From NCBI GenBank assembly GCA_040902305.1, contig JBBDXN010000160.1, positions 1 to 62,921 on the forward strand: a stretch of 62,921 nucleotides of DNA, in the 5' to 3' direction. Every line of letters begins with the position of its first letter. The first letter of the stretch is position 1. A program made the translations under genes and the position numbers. Origin of the DNA: CAMLFJ01 sp040902305 (GTDB taxonomy: Bacteria; Methylomirabilota; Methylomirabilia; Rokubacteriales; CSP1-6). Positions 17,320-25,647 of the stretch are shown piece after piece. The notes under the pieces are model-generated. The model searched no databases. It was not told where the DNA came from and was given only the letters and a program-made list of their open reading frames with translations.

Positions 17320-17335
17320 CGCAAGACCATTGCCA
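17320..17335 (-). promoter_or_regulatory. Sigma54 promoter of the single-domain regulator
   Basis: Minus-strand TGGCAATGGTCTTGCG matches TGGCA-N6-TTGC with the exact 10-base GG-GC spacing. The predicted start near 17309 gives an 18-base leader containing the ribosome site. Confidence 0.7.
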
Positions 17336-17436
17336 AAGATCATCGGATAGGTATTTCAGGTACTTGAGGGCATGGTCCTCCTGCGCGGAGGCAGGACGTT
17401 GACGATGGCGGCGAACAGCCTGTTTTCGGGGGAACG

Positions 17437-18792
17437 TCAGGCCCGGCGCTGGGGAATGCCGTGCCGGCGCATCTTCGAGTAGAGAGTCGGCCGCCGTAGC
17501 CCCAGAACCTGGGCGGCTGCCTGCTTGTTCCAGCCGGTCGATTCCAGGGCCCGCACGATCGAGACCCGTTCGATCTCTTCCAGGGACCCCGGCGGCGGAG
17601 CCGAGCCACCCGGCGAAGGGTCGACCTGGAGCGGCTCCGGCAAGTCGGTCAGGCTGATCTCGCGCCCGCGGGCCACCAGGACGGCCCGCTCGATCGCGTG
17701 CTCGAGCTCACGGATATTGCCCGGCCAGGCGTACGAGAGCAGGCGGCGGTACGCTTCCGGATCGATGGTCTCGACCTCCCGCCCGTGCTTGGCCCGGAAC
17801 CGCTCGAGGAACGACTTGGCGAGTAGCGGGATGTCGCCGGAGCGATCCCGAAGCGACGGCAGCGCCACCGTGACGGTGTTGATGCGGAAGTAGAGGTCCT
17901 GCCGCAGGCGTCCCTCCCGCAGCGCCGCGTCCGGCTCTCGGTTCGTGGAGCAGATCAGCCGGAAGTCGACCGGCATGGTCTTGGCGCCACCCAGCCGGCG
18001 CACCGTGCGGTCCTCGATGACCCGCAACAGCTTGGCCTGGAGGTCGAGCGGCATCTCGGTGATCTCGTCCAGCAGCAGCGACCCGCGATGCGCCTCTTCC
18101 AGGAGCCCGGACTTGTCGGTGGACGCGCCGGTGAAAGCGCCCTTGACGTGTCCGAACAGCTCCGACTCGATCAGGTCCTTGGGGAGGGCCGCGCAGTTAA
18201 TCTTGACCATCGGGCCGTCGACCCGGGTGCTCTTGGCGTGGACCGCGTTGGCGGCCAGCTCCTTGCCCGTCCCGCTCTCTCCGATGATGAGGACATTGGC
18301 GTCGGAGGCGGCCACGGACTCCAGCATCTCGAACACCCGCCTGATGGCCGGGGAGGAGCCGAGCATCTCGCCGTAGGCGGCTTGCTCGGCGAGCTTGCGT
18401 CGGAGGTCGGACGTCTCGGCGAGCAGGCGGCGGCGCTCGAGGGCCTTGCCGACCAGCATCAGCATCTCGTCGGCGTCGAAGGGCTTGGCGACGAAGTAGA
18501 AGGCCCCCTGCTTCGTGGCCTCGACCGCCTTGGAGATGGATCCATGGCCGGTCATGATGATGACCTCGATCGACGGGTCCTTCGCCTTGAGCAGGCGGAG
18601 CAGGTGCAGACCGTCACCGTCCGGCAGGATCAGGTCGACGATACCGAGGGCGAACTCCCGGGTCTCCATCCGCAGCATGGCGCCGACGGTGTTACCGGCC
18701 GTCTCCACGTCATGCCCCTCGCGCTCGAGGGTCAGGCGCAGATTCTCGGCGATAACCGTCTCGTCATCCACCACCAGGATGCGGGGCTTCAC
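17437..18792 (-). CDS. NtrC-family sigma54 activator
   Basis: Enhancer-binding protein of 451 residues. The receiver domain (1-120) has phospho-acceptor Asp53. The AAA+ domain (about 140-375) has Walker A GESGTGKE (171-178), the sigma54-contacting loop GAFTGA (218-223) and Walker B SLLLDEITEMP. The C-terminal Fis-type helix-turn-helix reads GWNKQAAAQVLGLRRPTLYS. It remodels sigma54 polymerase at enhancer-dependent promoters. Three sigma54-type promoters lie within 6 kb (porin, glnK, the neighbouring regulator), so nitrogen control is likely. No partner kinase is adjacent. Confidence 0.9.
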   Translation of the reverse strand: MKPRILVVDDETVIAENLRLTLEREGHDVETAGNTVGAMLRMETREFALGIVDLILPDGDGLHLLRLLKAKDPSIEVIIMTGHGSISKAVEATKQGAFYFVAKPFDADEMLMLVGKALERRRLLAETSDLRRKLAEQAAYGEMLGSSPAIRRVFEMLESVAASDANVLIIGESGTGKELAANAVHAKSTRVDGPMVKINCAALPKDLIESELFGHVKGAFTGASTDKSGLLEEAHRGSLLLDEITEMPLDLQAKLLRVIEDRTVRRLGGAKTMPVDFRLICSTNREPDAALREGRLRQDLYFRINTVTVALPSLRDRSGDIPLLAKSFLERFRAKHGREVETIDPEAYRRLLSYAWPGNIRELEHAIERAVLVARGREISLTDLPEPLQVDPSPGGSAPPPGSLEEIERVSIVRALESTGWNKQAAAQVLGLRRPTLYSKMRRHGIPQRRA

Positions 18793-18920
18793 GAGGTTCT
18801 CCCGGTCGACATGGCAATTACGAGCCTAGCATAGGCCGATTTTTTGCCGTCAGCCGGGTGACACCCGGCCCCTCCACCCTCTCCCCGCCGGAGGCTGGCT
18901 ACCGGAGCTTCCTTACTCAT

Positions 18921-18950
18921 CCGCTCGGCTCGCCTTCGGCTCACCTCGCC
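18921..18950 (-). repeat. Dispersed repeat copy
   Basis: On the minus strand it carries AGCCGAAGGCGAGCCGAGC, the core of the repeat family, between the NtrC-type gene and the LLM gene. This copy is the exception in not following a stop codon. Confidence 0.8.
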
Positions 18951-18968
18951 GAGCACCTCGCCAAGCTG

Positions 18969-18997
18969 TTGACAGGCCTGGAACCCGCGAGCAATAT
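18969..18997 (+). promoter_or_regulatory. Sigma70-like promoter, apparently leaderless
   Basis: TTGACA, 17-base spacer, CAATAT. The predicted start falls at 19004-19005, the A of the ATG chosen for the LLM gene. Confidence 0.5.
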
Positions 18998-19004
18998 GCG
19001 GGAC

Positions 19005-19970
19005 ATGCTTTTCGGCTTCGCTCTGCCGGGCCGTGGTCCGCTCGCGACGCCGGAGGCGCTCACCAAGCTCGCCGAGAAGGCGGACGCTCTGCGTTACGCC
19101 TCGGTGTTCGTCACGGATCACGTCGTCATCCCCACCTCCTACAGCTCGGCCTATCCCTACTCCACGACCGGTCGCTTCACGGGCGACTGGACGAACGGGT
19201 ACCTCGAGCCGCTCGCGATGATGGGCGTGCTGGTCGGGCTCACCTCGAGGGTGAAGATCGGCACGAGCGTGCTGGTCGTACCCTATCGCAACCCGGTCGT
19301 GACCGCCAAGATGCTGGCGACCATGGACGTGATGTCTGGGGGCCGCTTGATCCTGGGCGCCGGGGTCGGCTGGATGAAAGAGGAGTTCGAGACCCTGCAG
19401 GCCCCGGCCTTCGCGGCACGGGGCAAGGTCACCGACGAGTACCTGCGCCTCATGCGTGAGATGTGGAGCACGGAGCCCGTGGCGTTCACGGGCGCGCACT
19501 ACCGCCTGCCCTCGGTGAGCGCGCTGCCCAAGCCCAGGCAGAAGGGCGGCATCCCGATCTGGATCGGTGGCCATACCGACGTCGCGCTGCGACGCACCGG
19601 GGAGCTGGCGGATGCCTGGCATCCCATCGGGATGCGGCCGCCCGCCATGCTGCTGCCGGAGGAGTACGCGGAGAAGGTGCAGGTCATCCACGGCTGGGCG
19701 CGCAAGGCCGGCCGCGACCCGAAGGCCATCACGCTCTCGCTGCGGGTCCCGCTCGAGCTGGCCCCCCGGCGGGGCAAGGCGGCGGTGAGCGACCAGCCCG
19801 GCTTCCGGGGCACCGCCGCCGAGGTGATCGGCCATATCAAGAGCTACCAGGCCCTGGGCGTCTCCCACTTCGTCTTCGACCTGGCGCCGCCGGATCTCCG
19901 GGGCCAGATCACCCTCCTGGAGCGGTTCGCCCAGGAGGTCCGGCCGAAGGTCCTCCGGGCTCCCCGCTGA
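19005..19970 (+). CDS. LLM-class F420-dependent oxidoreductase
   Basis: Luciferase-like monooxygenase-fold flavin/F420 oxidoreductase of 321 residues. The conserved opening is MLFGFALPGRGPLATPEAL, and the core includes TDHVVIPTSYSSAYPY, KIGTSVLVVPYRNPVVTAKM, LGAGVGWMKEEFETL and IPIWIGGHTDVALRRTGEL. These match the probable F420-dependent subfamilies rather than FMN monooxygenases. The frame is open from 18858, but that extension includes a dispersed repeat and the promoter, so I use the ATG at 19005 (18996 is the alternative). It heads the F420 gene run. The substrate is unknown. Confidence 0.88.
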   Translation: MLFGFALPGRGPLATPEALTKLAEKADALRYASVFVTDHVVIPTSYSSAYPYSTTGRFTGDWTNGYLEPLAMMGVLVGLTSRVKIGTSVLVVPYRNPVVTAKMLATMDVMSGGRLILGAGVGWMKEEFETLQAPAFAARGKVTDEYLRLMREMWSTEPVAFTGAHYRLPSVSALPKPRQKGGIPIWIGGHTDVALRRTGELADAWHPIGMRPPAMLLPEEYAEKVQVIHGWARKAGRDPKAITLSLRVPLELAPRRGKAAVSDQPGFRGTAAEVIGHIKSYQALGVSHFVFDLAPPDLRGQITLLERFAQEVRPKVLRAPR

Positions 19971-19976
19971 GCCACG

Positions 19977-20426
19977 ATGCCGTCGAGCTCGGCCGCGCCG
20001 ATTCCGCCGCCCGTCGCCGGCTTCATCACCGGCGCGCGGGTCGGGCGGCTCGCCACCGCCGACGCGGCCGGCCAGCCGATGGTGGTGCCGATCTGCTATG
20101 CCTTCGACGGGAGCGCGCTGTACTCCGCGGTGGACGCCAAGCCGAAGCAGGCGCCCCCCGAGGGCCTCAAGCGGATCCGCAACCTCCGCGAGAATCCCCG
20201 CGTCTCGATCGTGATCGACGAGTACCAGGAGGACTGGACACGGCTCCGCTACGTGATCATCCAGGGACAGGCCGATCTCCTCACGGACGGGCCCCAGTTC
20301 GCCCGCGGCGTCGATCTCCTGGTCGCCAAGTACCCCCAGTACCGCACGCTCGGGCTGCCCCGTGAGCGCGGCCTCATGATTCGCGTGACGCCCCATCGCG
20401 TCTCCTCATGGCAATACTCGAGCTGA
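19977..20426 (+). CDS. PPOX-class F420-dependent enzyme
   Basis: Split-barrel flavin/F420-binding protein of 149 residues, similar to the Rv0121-type group of the pyridoxamine-phosphate-oxidase-like family. Seen are RVGRLATADAAGQPMVVPIC, the KRIRNLRENPRVSIVID segment and RYVIIQGQADLL. Such enzymes reduce or oxidise small molecules with F420. The gene follows the LLM gene by 6 bp and its end overlaps the cofG start by 19 bp, so it is co-transcribed with cofactor synthesis. The substrate is not known. Confidence 0.85.
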   Translation: MPSSSAAPIPPPVAGFITGARVGRLATADAAGQPMVVPICYAFDGSALYSAVDAKPKQAPPEGLKRIRNLRENPRVSIVIDEYQEDWTRLRYVIIQGQADLLTDGPQFARGVDLLVAKYPQYRTLGLPRERGLMIRVTPHRVSSWQYSS

Positions 20427-21610
20427 TCCCGATCGAGCGGGCGCTGGACCGCGTCGCCGAGGGCCGGATGCCCGACGCGGCGGAGGCGACCGCGCTCCTC
20501 GACACGCCGGCCGAGCGCCTGTCCGTGCTCCTGGATGCCGCGTCGGCCCTGCGCGATCGGGGGCGCGGCCGGCGGATCACCTTCTCGGCCAAGGTCTTCA
20601 TCCCGCTGACCACGCTCTGCCGCGACTACTGCGGCTACTGCACGTTCCGGAAGGACCCCGGCGAGCCGGGCGCCTTCACGATGACCCCCGATCAGGTGCT
20701 GGCCCTGGCCCACGCGGGCGCGCGCCTGGGCGCCAAGGAGGCGCTGTTCTCGCTGGGCGACAAACCCGAAGCGCTCTTCGCCGAGCATCGCGCCTTCCTG
20801 CGCTCGGTGGGCCACCGCACGACGCTCGGGTACCTGCGCGACGTCAGCGCGCGCGTCCTCGAGGAGACGGGCCTGCTCCCGCACGCCAACCCGGGGCTCA
20901 TGACGGAGCGCGATCTGGCCGCGCTCCGCGAGGTCAACGTGAGCATGGGCATCATGCTCGAGAGCACGTCCGAGCGGCTGCTCGCGCCGGGCGCGGCCCA
21001 TGACCGGGCCCCCGACAAGGTGCCGGCAAGGCGGCTCCGAACCATCGCGCGCGCCGGCACCCTCGGCATCCCGTTCACGACCGGCATCCTCATCGGCATC
21101 GGCGAGACCCACGCCGAGCGCGTGCAGTCGCTGCTCGCGATCCGCGACCTCCACGAGCGCTACGGGCATATCCAGGAGGTCATCATCCAGAACTTCCGCG
21201 CCAAGGCCACCATCCCCATGCGCGACTGGCCGGAGCCGGGCGCCCTCGATCTCCTCCGGGCCGTCGCGGTGGCGCGCCTGCTCCTGGGCCCGTCCATGAA
21301 CATCCAGGCCCCGCCGAATCTCTCGGCGGAGGGCTACGATCGACTGCCGGCGGCGGGCCTCAACGACTGGGGCGGCATCTCGCCGCTGACCCCGGATCAC
21401 ATCAATCCCGAGCGCCCGTGGCCGGGCCTGGCCGAGCTGCGGCGGCGCACCGAAGCGGCCGGCCACGAGCTGCGCGAGCGGCTGGCCGTCTACCCCGAGT
21501 ACGCCACCCGCGAGGCCTTCCTCGACGAGCGGCTGCGCCGGCGCGTGGCCAAGCTCGTCGACCCCGACGGCTTCGTCCGACCCGATCTCGAGATATGGAG
21601 GCACTGGTAG
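20408..21610 (+). CDS. cofG: FO synthase subunit 1 (CofG)
   Basis: Radical SAM enzyme of 400 residues that, with CofH, builds the deazaflavin FO from tyrosine and 5-amino-6-ribitylamino-uracil. The radical SAM cluster motif is CRDYCGYC (Cys71, Cys75, Cys78). Other CofG marks are SLGDKPEALF, LPHANPGLMT, MGIMLEST and IQEVIIQNFRAK. The ATG overlaps the upstream PPOX gene. A 239-bp repeat-rich segment separates it from cofH. CofG and CofH are separate here, unlike the fused FbiC of actinobacteria. Confidence 0.96.
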   Translation: MAILELIPIERALDRVAEGRMPDAAEATALLDTPAERLSVLLDAASALRDRGRGRRITFSAKVFIPLTTLCRDYCGYCTFRKDPGEPGAFTMTPDQVLALAHAGARLGAKEALFSLGDKPEALFAEHRAFLRSVGHRTTLGYLRDVSARVLEETGLLPHANPGLMTERDLAALREVNVSMGIMLESTSERLLAPGAAHDRAPDKVPARRLRTIARAGTLGIPFTTGILIGIGETHAERVQSLLAIRDLHERYGHIQEVIIQNFRAKATIPMRDWPEPGALDLLRAVAVARLLLGPSMNIQAPPNLSAEGYDRLPAAGLNDWGGISPLTPDHINPERPWPGLAELRRRTEAAGHELRERLAVYPEYATREAFLDERLRRRVAKLVDPDGFVRPDLEIWRHW

Positions 21611-21849
21611 GGCGAGGTGAGCCGAAGGCGAGCCGAGCAAATACAAGAAGAGGTGCTTACGGTCGACCCGCTCCAGCGGGTAGCCTTAGGAGCAGGCCGC
21701 CCGGCCGCCCGGCGAGGTGCAGCCGAAGGCGAGCCGAGCGAATACAAGAAGAGGTGCTACGGTTGACCCGCCCCAGCGGGCAGTCTCACGAGCAGGTGCA
21801 GCCGAAGGCGAGCCGAGCGAATATCAGAAAAATAGACCGGAGCGAAATC
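21611..21849 (+). repeat. Imperfect tandem repeats between cofG and cofH
   Basis: Three copies of the dispersed repeat start near 21611, 21711 and 21794, each with the core AGCCGAAGGCGAGCCGAGC. The first two continue with AATACAAGAAGAGGTGCT and then a small hairpin CCCGCT-CC-AGCGGG, giving units of about 100 and 83 bp. The first copy begins directly at the cofG stop codon. The frame of cofH stays open through the segment, but nothing in it resembles protein. Confidence 0.85.
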
Positions 21850-23127
21850 ATGGCAATGCGTGAGGCGACGATCTCTCTCGACTGGGCTTCCCCCGACACC
21901 CGCCGCATCCTCGGCGCCCTCCTCGACGGCGGCGAGCTGTCGGTGGCCGACGGCATCCGCCTCACCGAGACTCAGGGGCGCGATCTGCACGCGCTGACCC
22001 TGGTGGCCGACGAGATGCGCCGCCGTCAGGCGGGCGACGTGGTCACCTACGTGGTCAACCGCAACATCAATTTCACCAACGTGTGCATCAAGCACTGCAC
22101 CTTCTGCGCCTTCAGCCGCGATCATCGCGAGGAGGAAGGATACTTCCTGCCGATGGACGAGGTGGTCCGCCGCGCGATCGAGGCCTGGGAGATGGGGGCC
22201 ACCGAAGTCTGCATCCAGGCGGGCCTGCCCCCGAAGCTCGACGGCCGCTACTACATCGATCTCTGCCGGGCCATCAAGGCGGCCCTGCCCGAGATGCACC
22301 TGCACGCCTTCTCTCCGGAAGAGATTCTCTACGGCTCGACCCGCTCGGGGCTGCCCATCCCCGAGTACCTGGCCGAGCTGAAGAAGGTCGGGCTCGGCAC
22401 ATTGCCCGGCACCTCGGCGGAGGTGCTGGACCAGGAGATCCGGGACGTCATCGCCCGTGGCCGCATCACGGTCAAGCAGTGGATCGAGGTGATCACCTCG
22501 GCCCACGCCCAGGGGATCCGCACCACGTCCACCATCATGTACGGCCACGTGGAGCGGCCCGAGCACTGGGTGCGCCACATGGACCTGCTCCGCGGCATCC
22601 AGAAGGAGACCGGCGGGTTCACCGAGTTCGTCCCCCTCTCGCTGATCCACCAGGAGGCCCCGATGTACCGGCGCGGGCTCGTGCCGGGCGTGCGCCAGGG
22701 CGCGACCGGCATCGAGGTCGTCAAGATGCACGCGGTGGCCCGTCTCTTCCTGGGCCCGCTCTTCCGGAACATCCAGTGCTCGTGGGTGAAGGAAGGCCCC
22801 AAGCTGGCCCAGCTCCTGCTCGCGGCGGGGGCCAACGACGTGGGCGGCACCCTGATCAATGAATCGATTTCCACGTCCGCCGGGGCCTCGTACGGGCAGC
22901 TCGTGGCGCCCGCGGAGCTGCGCCGGCTCATCCGCGACGCGGGGCGCGTCCCCGCCCAGCGCTCCACCACCTACGAGCTGCTGCGGGTCTACGAGGTGGA
23001 GGACCCGGCGGACGACTCCCCGCTCGATCACGTGGACGACGCGGAAGCGCGGTTCGGCTCGTACCGCCTCCTCGCCGCCTCGGGGAAGTTCCGCTTCCTG
23101 CATCCGACGCGCGCCGAGGGCGACTGA
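21850..23127 (+). CDS. cofH: FO synthase subunit 2 (CofH)
   Basis: Radical SAM partner of CofG, 425 residues. The cluster motif is CIKHCTFC (Cys79, Cys83, Cys86). It also shows INFTNVC, VCIQAGLPPKLDGRYYIDL, LHAFSPEEILYGS and AGANDVGGTLINESIS, all typical of CofH. I start at the ATG at 21850 (MAMREATISLDW), since the upstream open frame is made of repeats. It transfers the tyrosine-derived unit to the ribitylaminouracil before CofG closes the ring. Confidence 0.96.
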   Translation: MAMREATISLDWASPDTRRILGALLDGGELSVADGIRLTETQGRDLHALTLVADEMRRRQAGDVVTYVVNRNINFTNVCIKHCTFCAFSRDHREEEGYFLPMDEVVRRAIEAWEMGATEVCIQAGLPPKLDGRYYIDLCRAIKAALPEMHLHAFSPEEILYGSTRSGLPIPEYLAELKKVGLGTLPGTSAEVLDQEIRDVIARGRITVKQWIEVITSAHAQGIRTTSTIMYGHVERPEHWVRHMDLLRGIQKETGGFTEFVPLSLIHQEAPMYRRGLVPGVRQGATGIEVVKMHAVARLFLGPLFRNIQCSWVKEGPKLAQLLLAAGANDVGGTLINESISTSAGASYGQLVAPAELRRLIRDAGRVPAQRSTTYELLRVYEVEDPADDSPLDHVDDAEARFGSYRLLAASGKFRFLHPTRAEGD

Positions 23128-23154
23128 GAGGCCGCGCCGCCGCGCATTCGCCTG

Positions 23155-23183
23155 TTGAGCGGGCGGGCCGGCTTGAGTAGAAT
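23155..23183 (+). promoter_or_regulatory. Sigma70-like promoter of the HU-like gene
   Basis: TTGAGC, 17-base spacer, TAGAAT (five of six matches to the -10 consensus). The leader is about 75 bases. Confidence 0.6.
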
Positions 23184-23264
23184 TGGGCCTTGGCTTCACG
23201 AGACCCGTGATCACCCTCGACGGCTCGGCCGTTCACTCTCACCCCCAAACCTGGAGGGCAGCAC

Positions 23265-23552
23265 ATGGCAAAATCGATGACGAAGTCCGCCATCATCGCT
23301 CACCTGGCCCAGAAGACGACGCTCAGCAAGAAGCAGATCGTCGACGTCATGGACCAGCTGCTCGCGCTCGCGACCAAGGAAGCCAAGAACGTGTTCGTGG
23401 TGCCGAACTTCGGCCGCCTGGTGCTGGCCAACCGCAAGGCGCGGATGGGGCGCAACCCTCAGACCGGAGAGCCCCTCAAGATCCCGGCCAAGCGCGTGGT
23501 GAAGTTCCGACTCGCCAAGTCCCTCAAGGACTCGGTGCTTGGGAAGAAGTAA
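23265..23552 (+). CDS. HU/IHF-family DNA-binding protein
   Basis: Nucleoid protein of 95 residues. The N-terminal dimerisation helices (SMTKSAIIAHLAQKTTLSKK) are followed by the beta-arm region with GRNPQTGEPLKIPAKRVVKF, including the Pro at the arm tip. It bends DNA non-specifically or semi-specifically. It has its own strong promoter inside the F420 run, so its presence there may be positional only. An AGGGCAGCAC stretch precedes the ATG. Confidence 0.92.
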   Translation: MAKSMTKSAIIAHLAQKTTLSKKQIVDVMDQLLALATKEAKNVFVVPNFGRLVLANRKARMGRNPQTGEPLKIPAKRVVKFRLAKSLKDSVLGKK

Positions 23553-24045
23553 CCCGACGGGCGCTCTCGCGTACCGACCGCTCGCCGCATCCTGGGAGCC
23601 GGCTCTCGAGCTGTTCCGGTTCGCGGGAGCCTGGGCACCACCGCCGGCCGACGTCCACGCCGGCTGGGGCGCCTGGGACGGCGATCGACTCGTGGGAGCC
23701 CTCCTGATGGAGCGGGCGGGCGCCACGGCGATGCTGCACGGTCCCGTGGTCGTCGCTCCGTCCGACATGCCCGCCGAGGACGTGCTCGCGGTGGCGGGCG
23801 AGCTGACCGGCCAGGTGCTGGCTCAGGCCGGCGGGGCCGGCATCGAGACCATCTTCGCGCGGCCCCAGAGCCTGGATCGGGTCTGGGTTCGCAGCGGCTT
23901 CATCCCGGTCCCCGAGGCGGAGCTGCCCCGCGAGCTCCGCGGGCGCCCGGGGGTCGGACTGTTCGGCTGGCGGGGCGGGACCGCGCTCTGGAGCACCGCG
24001 GGACGCGGCGGCGCCCGCTCCGCCCTCGCCCGCGGCGAGCACTAG
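23539..24045 (+). CDS. GNAT-like acetyltransferase, putative
   Basis: About 168 residues with a weak GNAT-fold pattern: an internal GAWDGDRLVGALLMERAG beta-hairpin, LHGPVVVAPSDMPAEDVLAV where the acetyl-CoA loop would be expected, and a C-terminal FARPQSLDRVWVRSGFIPVP that looks like the last strand-helix. The start is uncertain: the frame opens at a TTG at 23539 overlapping the HU-like gene by 14 bp, without a clear ribosome site. It precedes cofD by 17 bp. No link to F420 chemistry is visible. Confidence 0.55.
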   Translation: MGRSNPTGALAYRPLAASWEPALELFRFAGAWAPPPADVHAGWGAWDGDRLVGALLMERAGATAMLHGPVVVAPSDMPAEDVLAVAGELTGQVLAQAGGAGIETIFARPQSLDRVWVRSGFIPVPEAELPRELRGRPGVGLFGWRGGTALWSTAGRGGARSALARGEH

Positions 24046-24062
24046 CCACCCCTCCCCGCGCC

Positions 24063-24989
24063 ATGAAGCTCACCGCGCTCGCGGGTGGCACCGGCGCCGC
24101 GAAGCTCCTGCGCGGCCTCTACCGGGTCATGGAGCCGCGTGATCTCACCGTCGTCGTCAATACCGGCGACGACGCGGAGATCTGGGGCCTCCACGTCTCC
24201 CCGGATCTCGATACGGTGTCCTACACCCTGGCCGGCGTCATCGACGAGCGCAAGGGCTGGGGCCTGACTGGCGAGACCTTCCACGCCCTCGACCAGATCG
24301 CCCGCTTCGGCGAGCCGCTGTGGTTCAACCTGGGCGACCGCGATCTGGCCACCCACCTGCACCGCACGCGGTTGCTCCGCGAAGGCCGGACGCTGACCGA
24401 CATCACCTGCGCGATCGCCTCCGCGCTCGGGGTGGCGGCCACGGTGCTGCCGATGTCCGACCAGCCGGTGCGCACCCGCATCCTCGGCCCGGACGGCTGG
24501 CTCACCTTCCAGGAATACTTCGTCCGCGAGAAGGCCCAGGTCGAGGCGCGGGAGGTGGAGTACGCGGGCGCCGCGCAGTCGCGCCCCGCGCCCGGTGTGC
24601 TCGAGGCGATCGCCTCCGCGCAGGCCGTGGTCGTCTGCCCGTCCAATCCCATCACCTCGGTCGGGCCGATCCTGGCCGTCCCGGGCCTCGTGGAGGCGCT
24701 GCGGGCGACCTCCGCGACCGTCGTCGCGGTCAGTCCGATCGTGGGCGGCGACGCCGTCTCGGGGCCCGCGGGCCGGCTCATGGCCTCCGCCGGGCTGCCC
24801 GTCTCCGCGGTCGGCGTCGCCCGCGCCTACGCGAGCTGGCTCGATCGCCTGGTCTTCGACGAGCAGGACCGGGCCCTCGCGTCCGAGATCCAGGCGCTCG
24901 GGGTGGCGCCGATCCCCGCCCCCACGATGATGTCGAGCCGCGAGGCGGAGATCACGCTGGCCCGCCACGTGCTGCAGGCGGCCGCGTGA
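24063..24989 (+). CDS. cofD: 2-phospho-L-lactate transferase CofD
   Basis: Transfers the phospholactyl-type group to FO, giving F420-0; 308 residues. Diagnostic segments are LAGGTGAAKLLRGLYRV at the N-terminus, VVVNTGDDAEIWGLHVSPDL, WFNLGDRDLATHLHRT with the FO-binding Asp, and VVCPSNPITSVGPILAVPG. The stop overlaps the cofC GTG (GTGA). The actual donor (phospholactate, phosphoenolpyruvate or phosphoglycerate type) cannot be settled from this gene. Confidence 0.96.
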   Translation: MKLTALAGGTGAAKLLRGLYRVMEPRDLTVVVNTGDDAEIWGLHVSPDLDTVSYTLAGVIDERKGWGLTGETFHALDQIARFGEPLWFNLGDRDLATHLHRTRLLREGRTLTDITCAIASALGVAATVLPMSDQPVRTRILGPDGWLTFQEYFVREKAQVEAREVEYAGAAQSRPAPGVLEAIASAQAVVVCPSNPITSVGPILAVPGLVEALRATSATVVAVSPIVGGDAVSGPAGRLMASAGLPVSAVGVARAYASWLDRLVFDEQDRALASEIQALGVAPIPAPTMMSSREAEITLARHVLQAAA

Positions 24990-25645
24990 CTCTCCTCGCC
25001 GCGGTGCCGGTGAAGGACCTGGTGAACGCCAAGCAGCGACTCGTCCCCGCCCTGTCGCCGCACGAGCGCCGGGAGCTGGCGCGCGCCATGCTCGAGGACG
25101 TGCTGGACGCGGTGGTGGCGGCGCTGCCCGGCGCGGTCCTCGTGGTCACCACCGATCCGGACGTGCGGGCGGTGGCCCGCGCCGCCGGCGCCGACTGTCT
25201 CATCGAGAGCGCCAACCGCGGCCACACCGCGGCGGTGGCCTTCGCCCAGCGGGAAGCGGTGACGCGCGGCGCCTCGCGCTTCCTCACGCTGCCCGGCGAC
25301 GTGCCCTGCGTCACCCGTCAGGAGGTCCTCGCGCTCTGTGGCGCGCTCGGCGAGACGCCCGGCGTGGTATTCGTCCCCTCGCGCTCCGGTCTCGGCACCA
25401 ACGCGGCGCTCCTGGCTCCGGCCGACCTGCTCCCGCTCACGTTCGGCGAGCCCTCGTTCGCGAATCACCTCACGACCGCCCGGACCGCCGGGGTCGCCCC
25501 GCGGGTGCTGCAGCTGCCCGGTATCGGCCTCGACGTGGACGCCCCCGCCGACCTGCCGCTCCTTCTCGAGCGCGGGCCCGCCACGCGCAGCGCGCGGCTC
25601 CTGCGGGGCTTCAGGTCCGGCGCGCGCCCCGCGGGAGCCCGTTAG
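24986..25645 (+). CDS. cofC: Phospholactate/phosphoenolpyruvate guanylyltransferase CofC
   Basis: Nucleotidyltransferase of 219 residues from GTG 24986 that makes the GDP-activated donor used by CofD. It has the MobA-like opening LLAAVPVKDLVNAKQRL, the acidic segment LTLPGDVPCVTRQEVL, SRSGLGTNAALLAP and the C-terminal GLDVDAPADLPLLL. The frame stays open upstream within cofD, but the GTGA overlap fixes the start. CofE here has no fused reductase domain, so if the donor were phosphoenolpyruvate a separate reductase would be needed. Confidence 0.94.
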   Translation: MTLLAAVPVKDLVNAKQRLVPALSPHERRELARAMLEDVLDAVVAALPGAVLVVTTDPDVRAVARAAGADCLIESANRGHTAAVAFAQREAVTRGASRFLTLPGDVPCVTRQEVLALCGALGETPGVVFVPSRSGLGTNAALLAPADLLPLTFGEPSFANHLTTARTAGVAPRVLQLPGIGLDVDAPADLPLLLERGPATRSARLLRGFRSGARPAGAR

Positions 25646-25647
25646 GC

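Noticed and set aside
21418..21849. N-terminal extension of cofH
   Set aside because: The extra 144 codons overlap cofG antiphase and run through tandem repeats; a proper ATG with the conserved CofH start lies at 21850.
21611..21849. CRISPR array
   Set aside because: Only three imperfect units of unequal length, no unique spacers of uniform size, no cas genes, and the same core recurs elsewhere.
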